A program made the position numbers and the translations under genes. Shown here piece after piece: positions 7,624 through 16,248 of a stretch of DNA of 34,951 bases (position 1 is its first letter; the number at the start of each line of letters is the position of its first letter). The notes under the pieces are model-generated. The model was not told the origin of the DNA, made no database searches, and saw only the letters and a list, made by a program, of their open reading frames with translations. The stretch comes from UBA2108 sp963925495. Lineage in GTDB: Bacteria > Bacteroidota > Bacteroidia > Flavobacteriales_G > Salibacteraceae. The DNA lies in the NCBI GenBank assembly GCA_963925495.1, contig CAWUST010000025.1, positions 1-34,951 of the forward strand, written 5' to 3'.

Positions 7624-9624
7624 ATGAAAGTTCTACTGGTTGGAAACCCTAATTGCGGCAAAACATCTCTTTTTAATCAACTTACAGGACTAAACCAAAA
7701 AGTTGGAAATTACCCAGGAATTACTATTGAAAAACGCGCAGGACATTTCAATTATAAAAATCAAAAAGTAGAAGTAACAGACTTGCCGGGAATTTATAGC
7801 TTATATCCAGGAAGTGAGGATGAAATTATTGCAGTAAACGCTATTTTGAATGCAGAGAATGGCGAAAAACCTCGTCTTATTTGTTTAATTGACATTCAGA
7901 CTCCTCATAAAAACTTGTTGTTACTAGCGCAGTTGGTACAATTGGACCTGCCAATTATAGGTGTCTTAAACTATCGTAAAAAAAGTACTGAGAGTCAAAT
8001 TGAGAGCTGGAAACGAAAACTTACAGAAAAATATAAAATTCCTTTTATAAGCTTAAATGCGAATAGCGGGAAAGGGGTAGATGATTTAAGAAAATTAATT
8101 GTTGAATCAAAAAATTTAGAGAATCCAAAGCAAGAACATTTAGTAAACGCAATACCATACAAGGAGTGGATTTTATTTGCATTAAAAAACTCAGAAAAGG
8201 GCATAGTAAAAGAAATAACAAAAGATTTAAGAAACAAATTAGAAGAAATTGATAACTCATTTTCTTTGAATTTAAAATTAGAAAGCAAGCAAAAAACAGG
8301 AAGTAAGTATGTAAGACCCACATCTTCCCATAAACGAACTTCAAAATTGGACTCAATTTTAATGCATTCGTTTTGGGGTTACGCCATTTTCGCCCTCTTG
8401 CTTATGGTCATTTTTCAAGCTCTATTTTCTTGGTCAACTTACCCAATGGATTTAATTGAAATGGGTTTTGGCTCTCTTTCCTCGTTTTTACAAACCACAT
8501 TACCGAGCAACTTTTTTACCAATGCAATAACTGATGGAATAATTCCCGGACTAGCTGGAGTAATAGTTTTTGTGCCACAAATAGCTTTTTTGTTTTTGTT
8601 TATTGCTTTATTCGAAGAGTCTGGCTACATGAGCAGGGTGGTGTATTTAATGGACAGGCTAGTAAAACCTTTTGGGTTGTCTGGTAAAAGTGTAGTGCCA
8701 CTAATTTCGGGATATGCTTGCGCAATTCCTGCAATAATGAGCACACGAACTATTAAACATCCCCGAGAACGATTAATTACTATGCTGGTAATTCCTTTTA
8801 TGACTTGTTCGGCTCGAATTCCGGTTTATACCACACTTATTGCACTCATGGTCTCGTCTGAGGATAAAATTGGTTTTTTAAACACGCAAGGATTGTTGTT
8901 GTTTGCGATGTACTTTTTTGGTGCGTTTATGTCCTTTCTAATTGCTCTTATTTCCAATAAAGTACTTTCTGGAAAAGGCAGATCGTTATTATTAATGGAG
9001 CTTCCAAACTATAAAATTCCATCAGCAAAAAACATTAGTTACACCATTTACGAAAAAAGCAAATCCTTTGTCTTTGAGGCTGGAAAAGTGATATTACTCG
9101 TGTCAATTCTACTTTATTTTATGGCGAATATGGGTTATAATGAAACCTATCAGAAAATAGAAAATAATGATGTAGAACTATTTGAAAAATATAATGAGCA
9201 TGAAATAGCAAAACTAAAGTTAGAAAATAGCCTCATTGGTCAATTGGGTAAATCCATAGAACCGGCTATTAAGCCTTTGGGTTACGACTGGAAAATTGGA
9301 ATTTCGCTTATTACTTCGTTTGCAGCACGAGAGGTTTTTGTGGGAACCATGTCTACTATTTACGCCCTAGAAGATGCGGGGGATGATACTTCATCCATAG
9401 TCCAACAAATGAGAAACGATACCGATAAAAACGGTGCCCCAAAATACACTATAGCAGTCATTTTAAGCCTTTTAGTTTTTTATGCCCTTGCTATGCAATG
9501 CTTAGGCACTGTTGCAGTAATGCGTAAAGAAACAGGAGGATGGAAATGGCCAGCAATTCAGTTTATTGTAGCCAGCGGAACTGCCTATTTATTTGCATTT
9601 GTAGTATTCCAAGTATTTAAGTAA
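7624..9624 (+). CDS. feoB: Ferrous iron transporter FeoB
   Basis: Inner-membrane Fe(II) importer of 666 aa, on the short side for the family. The N-terminal G domain shows G1 GNPNCGKT (residues 7-14), G2 around T34 in GNYPGITIEKR and G3 DLPG (53-56). The G4 position reads NYRK (116-119) instead of the usual NxxD, so the aspartate that selects guanine is replaced by lysine. G5 is poorly defined (NANSGKG). From about residue 245 onward the transport domain has multiple membrane segments with the conserved gate sequences SGYACAIPAIMSTRTIKHPR and PFMTCSARIPVY, and later FAAREVFVGTMSTIYAL. It follows feoA without a gap and converges on the broken CrtO-like gene. Function is secure; the altered G4 is the odd feature. 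Confidence 0.95.
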   Translation: MKVLLVGNPNCGKTSLFNQLTGLNQKVGNYPGITIEKRAGHFNYKNQKVEVTDLPGIYSLYPGSEDEIIAVNAILNAENGEKPRLICLIDIQTPHKNLLLLAQLVQLDLPIIGVLNYRKKSTESQIESWKRKLTEKYKIPFISLNANSGKGVDDLRKLIVESKNLENPKQEHLVNAIPYKEWILFALKNSEKGIVKEITKDLRNKLEEIDNSFSLNLKLESKQKTGSKYVRPTSSHKRTSKLDSILMHSFWGYAIFALLLMVIFQALFSWSTYPMDLIEMGFGSLSSFLQTTLPSNFFTNAITDGIIPGLAGVIVFVPQIAFLFLFIALFEESGYMSRVVYLMDRLVKPFGLSGKSVVPLISGYACAIPAIMSTRTIKHPRERLITMLVIPFMTCSARIPVYTTLIALMVSSEDKIGFLNTQGLLLFAMYFFGAFMSFLIALISNKVLSGKGRSLLLMELPNYKIPSAKNISYTIYEKSKSFVFEAGKVILLVSILLYFMANMGYNETYQKIENNDVELFEKYNEHEIAKLKLENSLIGQLGKSIEPAIKPLGYDWKIGISLITSFAAREVFVGTMSTIYALEDAGDDTSSIVQQMRNDTDKNGAPKYTIAVILSLLVFYALAMQCLGTVAVMRKETGGWKWPAIQFIVASGTAYLFAFVVFQVFK

Positions 9625-9641
9625 GGTAGTTCCTAAAATTA

Positions 9642-10204
9642 TCAGTCTAGTATTTTTTCAATTCGAATGCGATGGTATCGCTGAAGGATTATGGGGTAAA
9701 AATTTCCTATCAAATTTATTAAAGTGATAAATCCAAAGATGGTCCAAAAGCCGCTTAATAGCGGAACGATGGAAATTAGAAAAATGGAACAAAACGCTGC
9801 CAAATGGCCAAACTCGGATTGCTTAGATTGATAAATAAAGTTCATTAACCCGCTTCGAGTTCCATCAAAATATTTTTTTCTATTTTTTTTATTTCCCCAA
9901 AAGAACAACAGTAAAAGAAACCTAAAATAAGAAACCCCCAATGTTCTGTAAACTCAAGTTAAAAATTCGGTGTATTTTATAAAAGTTATTTGGAAGAACT
10001 TTATGGGTGGGGAAAACAAAGCCCAGTATGGCTAATACGCCTGTAGCATATAAATTAATCATTCCTGCAATTAGAAAAGATTCTCCTGTTCCAAATGGAT
10101 AACCGCGAGTTTTTAAAAGGCTATCGATTAAGCTAAATGTCATATAAGAGAGAAAGATAGAAAAGCCCGATAGGACTATAGTTTTTAAAAGTTCTTTTTT
10201 TCAT
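9642..10204 (-). pseudogene. Broken CrtO-like acyltransferase (glycosyl-diaponeurosporenoate acyltransferase family)
   Basis: Three pieces in different frames rebuild one membrane protein. It starts at an ATG (10202-10204) two bases after the stop of the glucosaminidase gene. The A7 run (10195-10201) has one base too many: with six A's the product begins MKKELLKTIVLSGFSIFLSY and joins MTFSLIDSLLKTRGYPFG in frame. A second shift lies in a G5 run (9935-9939): with four G's, LQNIG continues as VSYFRFLLLLFFWGNKKN. The C-terminus, SEFGHLAAF and later NFYPIILQRYHRIRI, matches the end of the CrtO family, which acylates a glycosylated carotenoid in staphylococci. Corrected length is 187 codons including the stop, a whole number, which supports the reconstruction. 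No carotenoid genes are nearby, so the original substrate is open. It would have been the last gene of the glucosaminidase transcript. Confidence 0.72.
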
Positions 10205-10205
10205 T

Positions 10206-11168
10206 TTAATGCAACTTCAATTCGGTGCCTACTTTTGGTTCTTGCCCTTTTTTAAGTTCATTTATTTTGGCTAATTTCTTTAATTTAATGCCATACATCT
10301 GGCTTATTTCCCAAAGCGATTCTCCCTTTTTTACAATATGAAAGTTGCCCCCACCTTTAAACTTGTTGCGTTTGGGTTGCAGGTAAATAGTGCTTGCATT
10401 AGGAATTTTAGAGTTTCGTTTCAAGTCATTGTATTTTAGTATTTGCCAATGACCTAAATCGTATCTATTTGCAATAATTTTAGTGTTGTCAACCGGTTGA
10501 GAATACACAAACTTTATTTTGTTTTTTGAAATTCTAATTTTAGTGTCTTTAGTTGGAGGAGGAGTATTGGAACCCTTAACCTTTTTTACAGGTACACTTT
10601 CAAATGTAGAGTTGCTTCCTTTAGAACTTTTACCCAGTTTTTTAAGATCACTTTTGGCCATTTTGTCAAAACGAGCTAGGTTATTGTTTTCAATTATACC
10701 TATTAATAATGCAGGATATTTTGGGTTAGTGGCATAGCCTGCTTTTTTTAATCCTTTTGCCCAGCCTTTATAATCTGTTTTTCTTAAATTGAAAAGAAAG
10801 GAGTAACGTTGGTTTCTTTTTAAAAAACAGGAATGATCTACATAAGAATTGTACACTGAATTATAGACACGGAAACATTCGTGTTTTGCATCATCGTCCA
10901 TATAATATTTACCACCAGTCCATTTGCTATGGCATTTTATTCCAAAATGATTTTTTGCCTGTTTTGCTAGTTTTGAATTTCCATAATCACTTTCTAACAT
11001 TCCTTGAGCTAGGGTGATACTTGCAGGAACCCCGCTTCTTATCATTTCTGCTACAGCATCTTGATCAAATTTATCTATGTACATTTTTGGTGTTTGCCGG
11101 GTTTGAGCACTCAACCCAAAAATTAGCAGAACAAAAAGAGAAACAAGTAGGATTCGTAAATTACTCAT
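10206..11168 (-). CDS. Secreted glucosaminidase with C-terminal LysM
   Basis: Peptidoglycan hydrolase of 320 aa. The start at 11168 gives a proper signal peptide (MSNLRILLVSLFVLLIFGLS) and fits the promoter box; an in-frame ATG at 11240 lies upstream of that box and is rejected. Residues about 28-175 form a glucosaminidase (GH73-like) domain with ITLAQGMLESDYGNSKLA, where E59 is the likely catalytic acid, then NHFGIKCH and GYATNPKYP. A linker leads to a LysM domain at 277-320 (HIVKKGESLWEISQMYGI) that binds peptidoglycan. The protein is expected in the periplasm or outer envelope, cutting GlcNAc-MurNAc links during growth or separation. Family call is strong. Confidence 0.9.
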   Translation of the reverse strand: MSNLRILLVSLFVLLIFGLSAQTRQTPKMYIDKFDQDAVAEMIRSGVPASITLAQGMLESDYGNSKLAKQAKNHFGIKCHSKWTGGKYYMDDDAKHECFRVYNSVYNSYVDHSCFLKRNQRYSFLFNLRKTDYKGWAKGLKKAGYATNPKYPALLIGIIENNNLARFDKMAKSDLKKLGKSSKGSNSTFESVPVKKVKGSNTPPPTKDTKIRISKNKIKFVYSQPVDNTKIIANRYDLGHWQILKYNDLKRNSKIPNASTIYLQPKRNKFKGGGNFHIVKKGESLWEISQMYGIKLKKLAKINELKKGQEPKVGTELKLH

Positions 11169-11188
11169 GAACAAGGGCGTACAGTTTG

Positions 11189-11196
11189 CAAAATTA
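11189..11196 (-). promoter_or_regulatory. -7 box (TAATTTTG) before the glucosaminidase gene
   Basis: Exact TAnnTTTG, 20 bases before the ATG at 11168. It supports 11168 as the start because the alternative ATG at 11240 would be upstream of the promoter. Confidence 0.5.
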
Positions 11197-11392
11197 TTCT
11201 CTAGCAATGGCTGAGCCATGTTCCTTGGGTTGTATTGCAAACATTAGAGTGTTAGAGCTGGTTATTTAATAAAACCCCGTTAACAAAAATAAGAACCAAG
11301 AAAAAATCAACATGCTTAAGAATGCGATAGACAGGACATTAACAAATCTATTTTTAAAATGAAACAAGCGGATAAGCATAAATACTTTTGAT

Positions 11393-11899
11393 TTAGACTA
11401 ACTTATTAAGCATTTCAAATTGAGCAATAAAAGCATTTAATTCACTTGCTTTTTGCGTTCCTATTATGCGGTTACCTCCATTTTTAAAGGTTAAGTGAAT
11501 TGCAACATTTCCTCGAGTACTAAATGCTTTTGAATTTCTCTTTCCAAAGCGAATTCCCCAACCTCCAAATTCTTTCAATGGGCTGTAATTTTTAACTTCA
11601 ACCAATTCAATGTCATCCCATTTATAAAGCACATATTTAGAATGAAACGGAAAAAATTTAATGGATACTCCATTTTCATCAATGCAAGTGCAAAGTTTCA
11701 TTAAAAGAATGAAGATCGTCACAATTGCAAAAATGGAAAAGCTTACTATTTCTTTTGTTAGTTCACCTGGCAGAGTATCGGGTGAATAAAAAGCATTCAT
11801 TAGCCCTTTTAACATAAAGAGCCCTAACAGGAAAAAACCACCTAACAATAGCGGATGATTAAACCGTTGTGTTTCAGTATAAAGTTTAACGTTTTTCAT
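11393..11899 (-). CDS. Two-TM membrane protein with PH-like domain
   Basis: 168 aa from the ATG at 11899. The longer open frame back to 11977 lies wholly inside the upstream gene and is not needed. Two hydrophobic segments (about residues 18-36 and 51-70) precede a cytosolic domain of beta-strand character (WDDIELVEVKNY, GGWGIRFG, VAIHLTFKNGGNRIIGTQ) that looks like a bacterial PH domain as found in many small Bacteroidota membrane proteins. Function unknown. The first 14 bases overlap the end of the nucleoid-associated protein gene, so the two are co-transcribed and perhaps translationally coupled. Confidence 0.7.
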   Translation of the reverse strand: MKNVKLYTETQRFNHPLLLGGFFLLGLFMLKGLMNAFYSPDTLPGELTKEIVSFSIFAIVTIFILLMKLCTCIDENGVSIKFFPFHSKYVLYKWDDIELVEVKNYSPLKEFGGWGIRFGKRNSKAFSTRGNVAIHLTFKNGGNRIIGTQKASELNAFIAQFEMLNKLV

Positions 11900-12944
11900 T
11901 ATTGAAATAGACTTTATAAAAATACATTTCGCGAGCTTGATCATAACCTCGCTCAATAAATTTATCGCCCGATTCAAGGTCTTTGAAATTCATTTTTATT
12001 TGAATGTTGGTATCTAACTCAATCAGGTTTTTGATTTTTTTCTTTTCTCTAATCACTGTCTCAGGGACAATTTCAAAAGAATTCATTGGTTCTAGGTCTC
12101 GCTCCTTTTCGTAATCTTTTTTAAAGTCTTGAAACTTGGAAACACGGGCAGGCGAAGCGGCACCGCCAATTACTTCTTCGGCAAAAGTGGCTTCATCAAA
12201 CTGTTCGTTTTTTTGAAAATAATCTACCGATTTTGCCATAAACAAAGCCTCCTCTTTCGAGTTTTCTTCTACTGCAACAACTTGTTTAGAAAAATCTTTA
12301 CAAAGGTTTATTACATTTTTGGTAAGGTAAACTTCGTTTTTATCTGGAACGGCACCTAAAAAATCGTCCATCCAATAGTGCGTGTCGTAGTTGTTTTGAT
12401 CAATTACCATAACGCGGTAGCCACTATCTTCTTCTGTGTTAAAAATAAGGCAGCCTTTATCTAGTTTTTTAATGTCGATTCCTTGCTCAACATCGAGCAT
12501 AACAAAGTTTTTTTTGTCACGGGCTTTTAAAAAGGTGTCCTTTTTTTCTGACTTAAATATACCAATGGCTTCTACCGCTTCACCTTCCAACACAATATCA
12601 TTGAAATGCACAATAAACACCTCCCCCCTTTTAATGTGTGGATGTTCGCTTTGGTTATACAGGTGTTTTAAGATATTTACACTATACAAATGAAACTTTT
12701 CAGGCTCCTCAAAAATGGTTTTGCAATAGGAATAAACCTCATTCATATGGACGTCAGCTTCATGAGTCAATTTATAGGTCTCATCTCCTTTAAATGGCTT
12801 TAAAAAGTAGCCGAAAAGAGTGTTTTCTAATTCATCGTCTAATTCATATAAACCTAGTGAAGGAGTTATTCCTTCGTCTTTCGATTTGTTGCCAACAGCA
12901 TGTACCGAAAGCTGGCTTAATTTAGCTTCTGAAGTTTCAATCAT
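11886..12944 (-). CDS. 37-kDa nucleoid-associated protein (NdpA/YejK family)
   Basis: 352 aa member of the 37-kDa nucleoid-associated protein family (PF04245), DNA-associated proteins of unclear function. Typical stretches are IKRGEVFIVHFNDIVLEGE near residue 105-123, the following IGIFKSEKK, the acidic GCLIFNTEEDSGYRVMVID, and YWMDDFLGAVP with its aromatic cluster. The start ATG at 12944 fits the family start. Upstream, TATTTTCG at 12962-12969 differs from the -7 consensus at one position. The 3' end overlaps the PH-like membrane gene. Cytosolic, no signal peptide. Confidence 0.85.
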   Translation of the reverse strand: MIETSEAKLSQLSVHAVGNKSKDEGITPSLGLYELDDELENTLFGYFLKPFKGDETYKLTHEADVHMNEVYSYCKTIFEEPEKFHLYSVNILKHLYNQSEHPHIKRGEVFIVHFNDIVLEGEAVEAIGIFKSEKKDTFLKARDKKNFVMLDVEQGIDIKKLDKGCLIFNTEEDSGYRVMVIDQNNYDTHYWMDDFLGAVPDKNEVYLTKNVINLCKDFSKQVVAVEENSKEEALFMAKSVDYFQKNEQFDEATFAEEVIGGAASPARVSKFQDFKKDYEKERDLEPMNSFEIVPETVIREKKKIKNLIELDTNIQIKMNFKDLESGDKFIERGYDQAREMYFYKVYFNNEKR

Positions 12945-13001
12945 GGGGTTATTATTTTGGGCGAAAATAAAGAATAGAAATTCCTACAGAAGCAAAAGTT
13001 A

Positions 13002-14561
13002 TTAACTCAAATATCCCATCACAGCTTCTGCACACCTTTCCCCATCCATAGCTGCAGAAATAATCCCGCCGGCATATCCACCACCTTCACCACTTGGAAA
13101 CAAACCTTCACAATCAGGGTGTTGTAGCGTTTTTGAGTCTCTTGGAATTCTTATTGGAGAAGAAGTTCTAGATTCTACCCCTAATATTTGCGCTTCGTTG
13201 GTGTAATAACCTTTCATTTTTTTTTCAAAACTTTTGAAAGCATTTCTCAATCGATTTCCGATTTCTTCTGGCATCCAATCGTGCATATCCGAAGATGTAA
13301 TTCCCGGAATGTAGGAACATGAATTTAGCGTTGTACTGTTTTTTCCATTTACAAAGTCAACCATTCGTTGCGCTGGAGAGGCTTGTGTTTTCCCTCCTTG
13401 TTCCCAGGCCATTTTCTCGAAATGCTTTTGGTATTCTAATCCGGAAAAAACTCCATGTTTTTTAATCCCGGGCAAGTCCTCCACATTAATTTCAACTACC
13501 ATCCCAGAATTGGCGTACCTCGAATCACGCGTTGAAGTACTCATGCCGTTTACAACAATTTCTCCTGGGGCGGTGGCAGAGGGCACAATAAAACCACCGG
13601 GGCACATGCAAAAAGAATAAACGCCTCTTTTACTTTCCTGCTGCACCAAAGCATAAGAAGCAGACGGAAGGTATTTGTCACGTGGAGCTTCACAATGGTA
13701 CTGTATAGAATCAATGAGTGGCTGTGGATGTTCAATCCTAACTCCCATTGCAAAAGATTTCGCTTCCAGTGAAAGTCCTTTTTCCTTTAACAAATAATAG
13801 ATATCACGTGCGGAATGCCCAGTGGCCAAAATAGTAGCCTGAGCTTCAAACTTGTTCTGATTTTGATCGATTACCGAAATTATCTTTCCTGATTTTATTT
13901 CCAAGTCCACAATTCTAGTATCGAAATGAAACTCACCCCCAAACTCCAAAATAGTTTTGCGCATGGCAGCAATAATTTTCGGTAATTTGTTTGTTCCAAT
14001 ATGCGGGTGGGCATCTATCAGAATATCTTTGGGGGCTCCAAACGCAACCAATATATCCAAAATTCTTTTTAAGTCTCCGCGTTTTTTGCTTCGGGTATAA
14101 AGTTTTCCGTCCGAATAAGTTCCAGCTCCTCCTTCTCCAAAACAATAATTAGAGTCAGGGTTTACTAGATGCTTTTGTTGAAGTAAACTTAGGTCTTTCC
14201 TACGAGTAGAAACATCTTTTCCTCGTTCCAGAACAATTGGTTTATAGCCAAGTTCCATGAACCGTAAAGCTGCAAATAATCCAGCGGGGCCTGAGCCAAT
14301 AATATTTATTCTTTTTTGGTCAGAAACGTTATTGTAGTTTAATTTTAAATCTTCGTCATAGGGCTTTTCTTCGTTAATAAAAACCAAACAACGCAAACGA
14401 ATTTTAGGAAGAGTTTTTCTAGCATCTATCGACCGTCGAAGAATTTCAATGTGTTTGATGTCGGATTCTGAAACTCGAAGAATTTGTGCGCACTTCAATT
14501 TACGTAATTCCGGTTGGGTGGATCCCTCCGGACTAAGAACTAATTCAATTTCTTTAATCAA
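13002..14561 (-). CDS. COG2509-type FAD-dependent dehydrogenase
   Basis: 519 aa flavoprotein with a small N-terminal alpha/beta domain (residues 1-75) followed by a Rossmann FAD site: GSGPAG at 89-94 and the ribose-binding acidic E112 in VLERG. Further family features are CFGEGGAGTYSDGKLYTR at about 140-157, ATILATGHSARD, and the C-terminal GEGGGYAGGIISAAMDG. Members are called uncharacterised FAD-dependent dehydrogenases; no substrate is known. The start must be a TTG (14559-14561): a TAA lies directly upstream in frame and there is no ATG near the domain start. That TTG overlaps the stop of a short upstream open frame as TTGA, suggesting translational coupling. The promoter appears to be at 14787-14794. 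Confidence 0.88.
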   Translation of the reverse strand: MIKEIELVLSPEGSTQPELRKLKCAQILRVSESDIKHIEILRRSIDARKTLPKIRLRCLVFINEEKPYDEDLKLNYNNVSDQKRINIIGSGPAGLFAALRFMELGYKPIVLERGKDVSTRRKDLSLLQQKHLVNPDSNYCFGEGGAGTYSDGKLYTRSKKRGDLKRILDILVAFGAPKDILIDAHPHIGTNKLPKIIAAMRKTILEFGGEFHFDTRIVDLEIKSGKIISVIDQNQNKFEAQATILATGHSARDIYYLLKEKGLSLEAKSFAMGVRIEHPQPLIDSIQYHCEAPRDKYLPSASYALVQQESKRGVYSFCMCPGGFIVPSATAPGEIVVNGMSTSTRDSRYANSGMVVEINVEDLPGIKKHGVFSGLEYQKHFEKMAWEQGGKTQASPAQRMVDFVNGKNSTTLNSCSYIPGITSSDMHDWMPEEIGNRLRNAFKSFEKKMKGYYTNEAQILGVESRTSSPIRIPRDSKTLQHPDCEGLFPSGEGGGYAGGIISAAMDGERCAEAVMGYLS

Positions 14562-14695
14562 TTAGAGTTGAAATTCGTGGTTAATACCCATGCTGATGCC
14601 CATGTTTTGAAATATACTTCAATCGTTTTTATCATAAAATGGCTGCCATAAGTTAAAGACATCTTAAATGCCCAATCCGATTGTACTAATATCAT
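14558..14695 (-). CDS. Possible short ORF coupled to the flavoprotein gene
   Basis: A 45-codon frame from the ATG at 14695 (MILVQSDWAFKMSLTYGSHF and on), whose TGA (14558-14560) overlaps the TTG start of the flavoprotein gene. The frame is open for a further 23 codons upstream, to 14764, in a region downstream of a good -7 box. Residue use looks protein-like (many Trp, Phe, Thr), but I recognise no family. It could be a leader peptide for coupling, the remnant of a longer gene, or chance. Confidence 0.3.
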   Translation of the reverse strand: MILVQSDWAFKMSLTYGSHFMIKTIEVYFKTWASAWVLTTNFNSN

Positions 14696-14786
14696 TAATG
14701 TGCCAGCTTTAGTTGCGGCTCCAAAACTCCACGAATCATTTGAAAAGCCAGAATATTTCTCAGTTTATTTTTATAAAGTTATCTGG

Positions 14787-14794
14787 CAAAATTA
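14787..14794 (-). promoter_or_regulatory. -7 box (TAATTTTG) upstream of the flavoprotein gene
   Basis: Exact TAnnTTTG on the minus strand about 225 bases before the flavoprotein start. If used, it gives an unusually long leader for this window, containing the short open frame that ends at 14558. Confidence 0.45.
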
Positions 14795-14916
14795 GCAGAA
14801 AAAGACGCAATGACCAATAACAAAATATTGTTTACAAAAATTTGAAAATGAGTCTTTTAGAAGGAGGAGTTTATTTCTACTTTAGATTTAGTAAAAAACA
14901 AAGACTTGAATTGAAA

Positions 14917-15150
14917 ATGAGTTCAGCATTAAGCAAATCCAATCACCGTAAGCTTTGGGTAATTTTTAGTGTTTTTATTTTAATTATACTAGCCCTTTTG
15001 GGTGTTCAGATCAACAATTTCATTGATGCCAAAGACCAAAGAGGAAATGTTGAAGAATTAAGAAAAGCTCAAACCAAATTCATTAACTCTACTTTAATTC
15101 AAGCGAGCAAAGACTCTATCAAAGCCCCAGAAGAAAATATAAAAGAGTAG
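14917..15150 (+). CDS. Small single-pass membrane protein, unknown
   Basis: 77 aa from the ATG at 14917; an in-frame ATG at 14842 would give 102 aa. The protein has a short basic N-terminus (SKSNHRK), one strong membrane helix (LWVIFSVFILIILALLGVQI) and a hydrophilic tail of about 45 residues ending in EENIKE, consistent with an N-in single-pass protein. I recognise no family. No good promoter box is seen before either ATG, so the start is undecided. It points towards the CDF transporter gene, which is convergent. Confidence 0.5.
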   Translation: MSSALSKSNHRKLWVIFSVFILIILALLGVQINNFIDAKDQRGNVEELRKAQTKFINSTLIQASKDSIKAPEENIKE

Positions 15151-15181
15151 AAATACTAGTTTTTAATCGGTGACTCAACCT

Positions 15182-16129
15182 TTAAGGGGATGATGTGCAG
15201 TCTTCCATTTCACAGTTTTCTTTTGGCCCTTCTAACTCAATAGTTACATGTACAATTCCAGCGTCGGCAAAAACTTGGCGTACGTTCTTTTTCACATCTT
15301 CTATATTGTATTCGCTCAATTCTTTGGTTAGAACCAGATGCAAACTTGCCACCTTAAACTCCCCATCTAAACTCCAAATGTGAATATCGTGAACTTCTTT
15401 TATATCCACAATTTTAGCGATATCAGTTTCAATATTTTTATAGTTCACTTCTTTAGGAACTGCCTGCATAAAAATACTTGTAACCGATTTAAAACTTTTA
15501 AGCGCATTAAAAAGAATATAGGCTGCAATGCCCAAAGACAATAGAGGATCAATGATAAACCAGCCTGTAAACTCAATTACAACAGCACCTAACAATACGG
15601 CAATCCAGCCCAGAACATCTTCCATAAGATGTAACATGACCGTACGATTATTGAGTGATTTTCCTCCACGTTTTAAACGTAAAACTGCCAACCCATTCAT
15701 TATTATCCCTAAAATACCCAAGGCAATCATACCCTGAGAGTGGACCGGTTGAGGATGTATTAAACGAGGAATTGTTTCGTAAATAATAACCACTGAGCCA
15801 GCTGTTAGAATAACGATATTGAGAAAAGCTGCTAAGGTGGAAAATCGTCTATAGCCATAACTAAAATTATTATCGCGCTTTTTTTCTGATATTTTTTCTA
15901 AATAAAGCGCAGAACCGATAGCAATAGAATCCCCAAAATCGTGAATAGCATCAGAAAGAATAGCCATGGAGTTGGTTAAAAGGCCTCCTACTATTTCAAT
16001 TATTGTAAAAGTAACATTTAGAAAAAACGCGATTTTTAAATTTTTGGTAATGGGGTGTATGTGCCCATGTTCTCCGTGAGAATGCTCGTGAGAATGATTG
16101 TGACCGTCATGATGATGGTGATGCCCCAT
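15182..16129 (-). CDS. Cation diffusion facilitator, zinc efflux (CzcD/ZitB-like)
   Basis: 315 aa inner-membrane metal/proton antiporter. The N-terminus is a histidine-rich metal-binding tail (12 His among residues 3-25). Six membrane segments follow, with the transport-site pairs H63/D67 in SDAIHDFGDS (TM2) and H167/D171 in HLMEDVLGW (TM5). Residues from about 215 form the cytosolic metal-sensing domain (VHDIHIWSLDGEFKVASLHL), and the tail carries Cys residues (CEMEDC). HxxxD/HxxxD sites in this branch usually mean Zn(II), sometimes Cd or Co. The -7 box at 16134-16141 lies only four bases from the ATG, predicting a leaderless or near-leaderless mRNA. Confidence 0.92.
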   Translation of the reverse strand: MGHHHHHDGHNHSHEHSHGEHGHIHPITKNLKIAFFLNVTFTIIEIVGGLLTNSMAILSDAIHDFGDSIAIGSALYLEKISEKKRDNNFSYGYRRFSTLAAFLNIVILTAGSVVIIYETIPRLIHPQPVHSQGMIALGILGIIMNGLAVLRLKRGGKSLNNRTVMLHLMEDVLGWIAVLLGAVVIEFTGWFIIDPLLSLGIAAYILFNALKSFKSVTSIFMQAVPKEVNYKNIETDIAKIVDIKEVHDIHIWSLDGEFKVASLHLVLTKELSEYNIEDVKKNVRQVFADAGIVHVTIELEGPKENCEMEDCTSSP

Positions 16130-16133
16130 GCGG

Positions 16134-16141
16134 CAAAGGTA
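16134..16141 (-). promoter_or_regulatory. -7 box (TACCTTTG) touching the CDF start codon
   Basis: Exact TAnnTTTG on the minus strand with only four bases between it and the ATG at 16129. If functional, transcription would begin at or inside the start codon. Confidence 0.4.
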
Positions 16142-16248
16142 GCGAAGTCTGTAAAGAAAATTAACAAAGCTTTTTCATTGGTTAACAGGCATTAACAACA
16201 GGCTAGGAACAAAAAATGAACTTTTGAAATCTTAAACTGTACCGCATT

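Noticed and set aside
9642..10204. Programmed ribosomal frameshifting
   Set aside because: Two shifts are needed, one directly after the start codon, and no stimulatory structure or conserved slippery heptamer is seen; decay is simpler.
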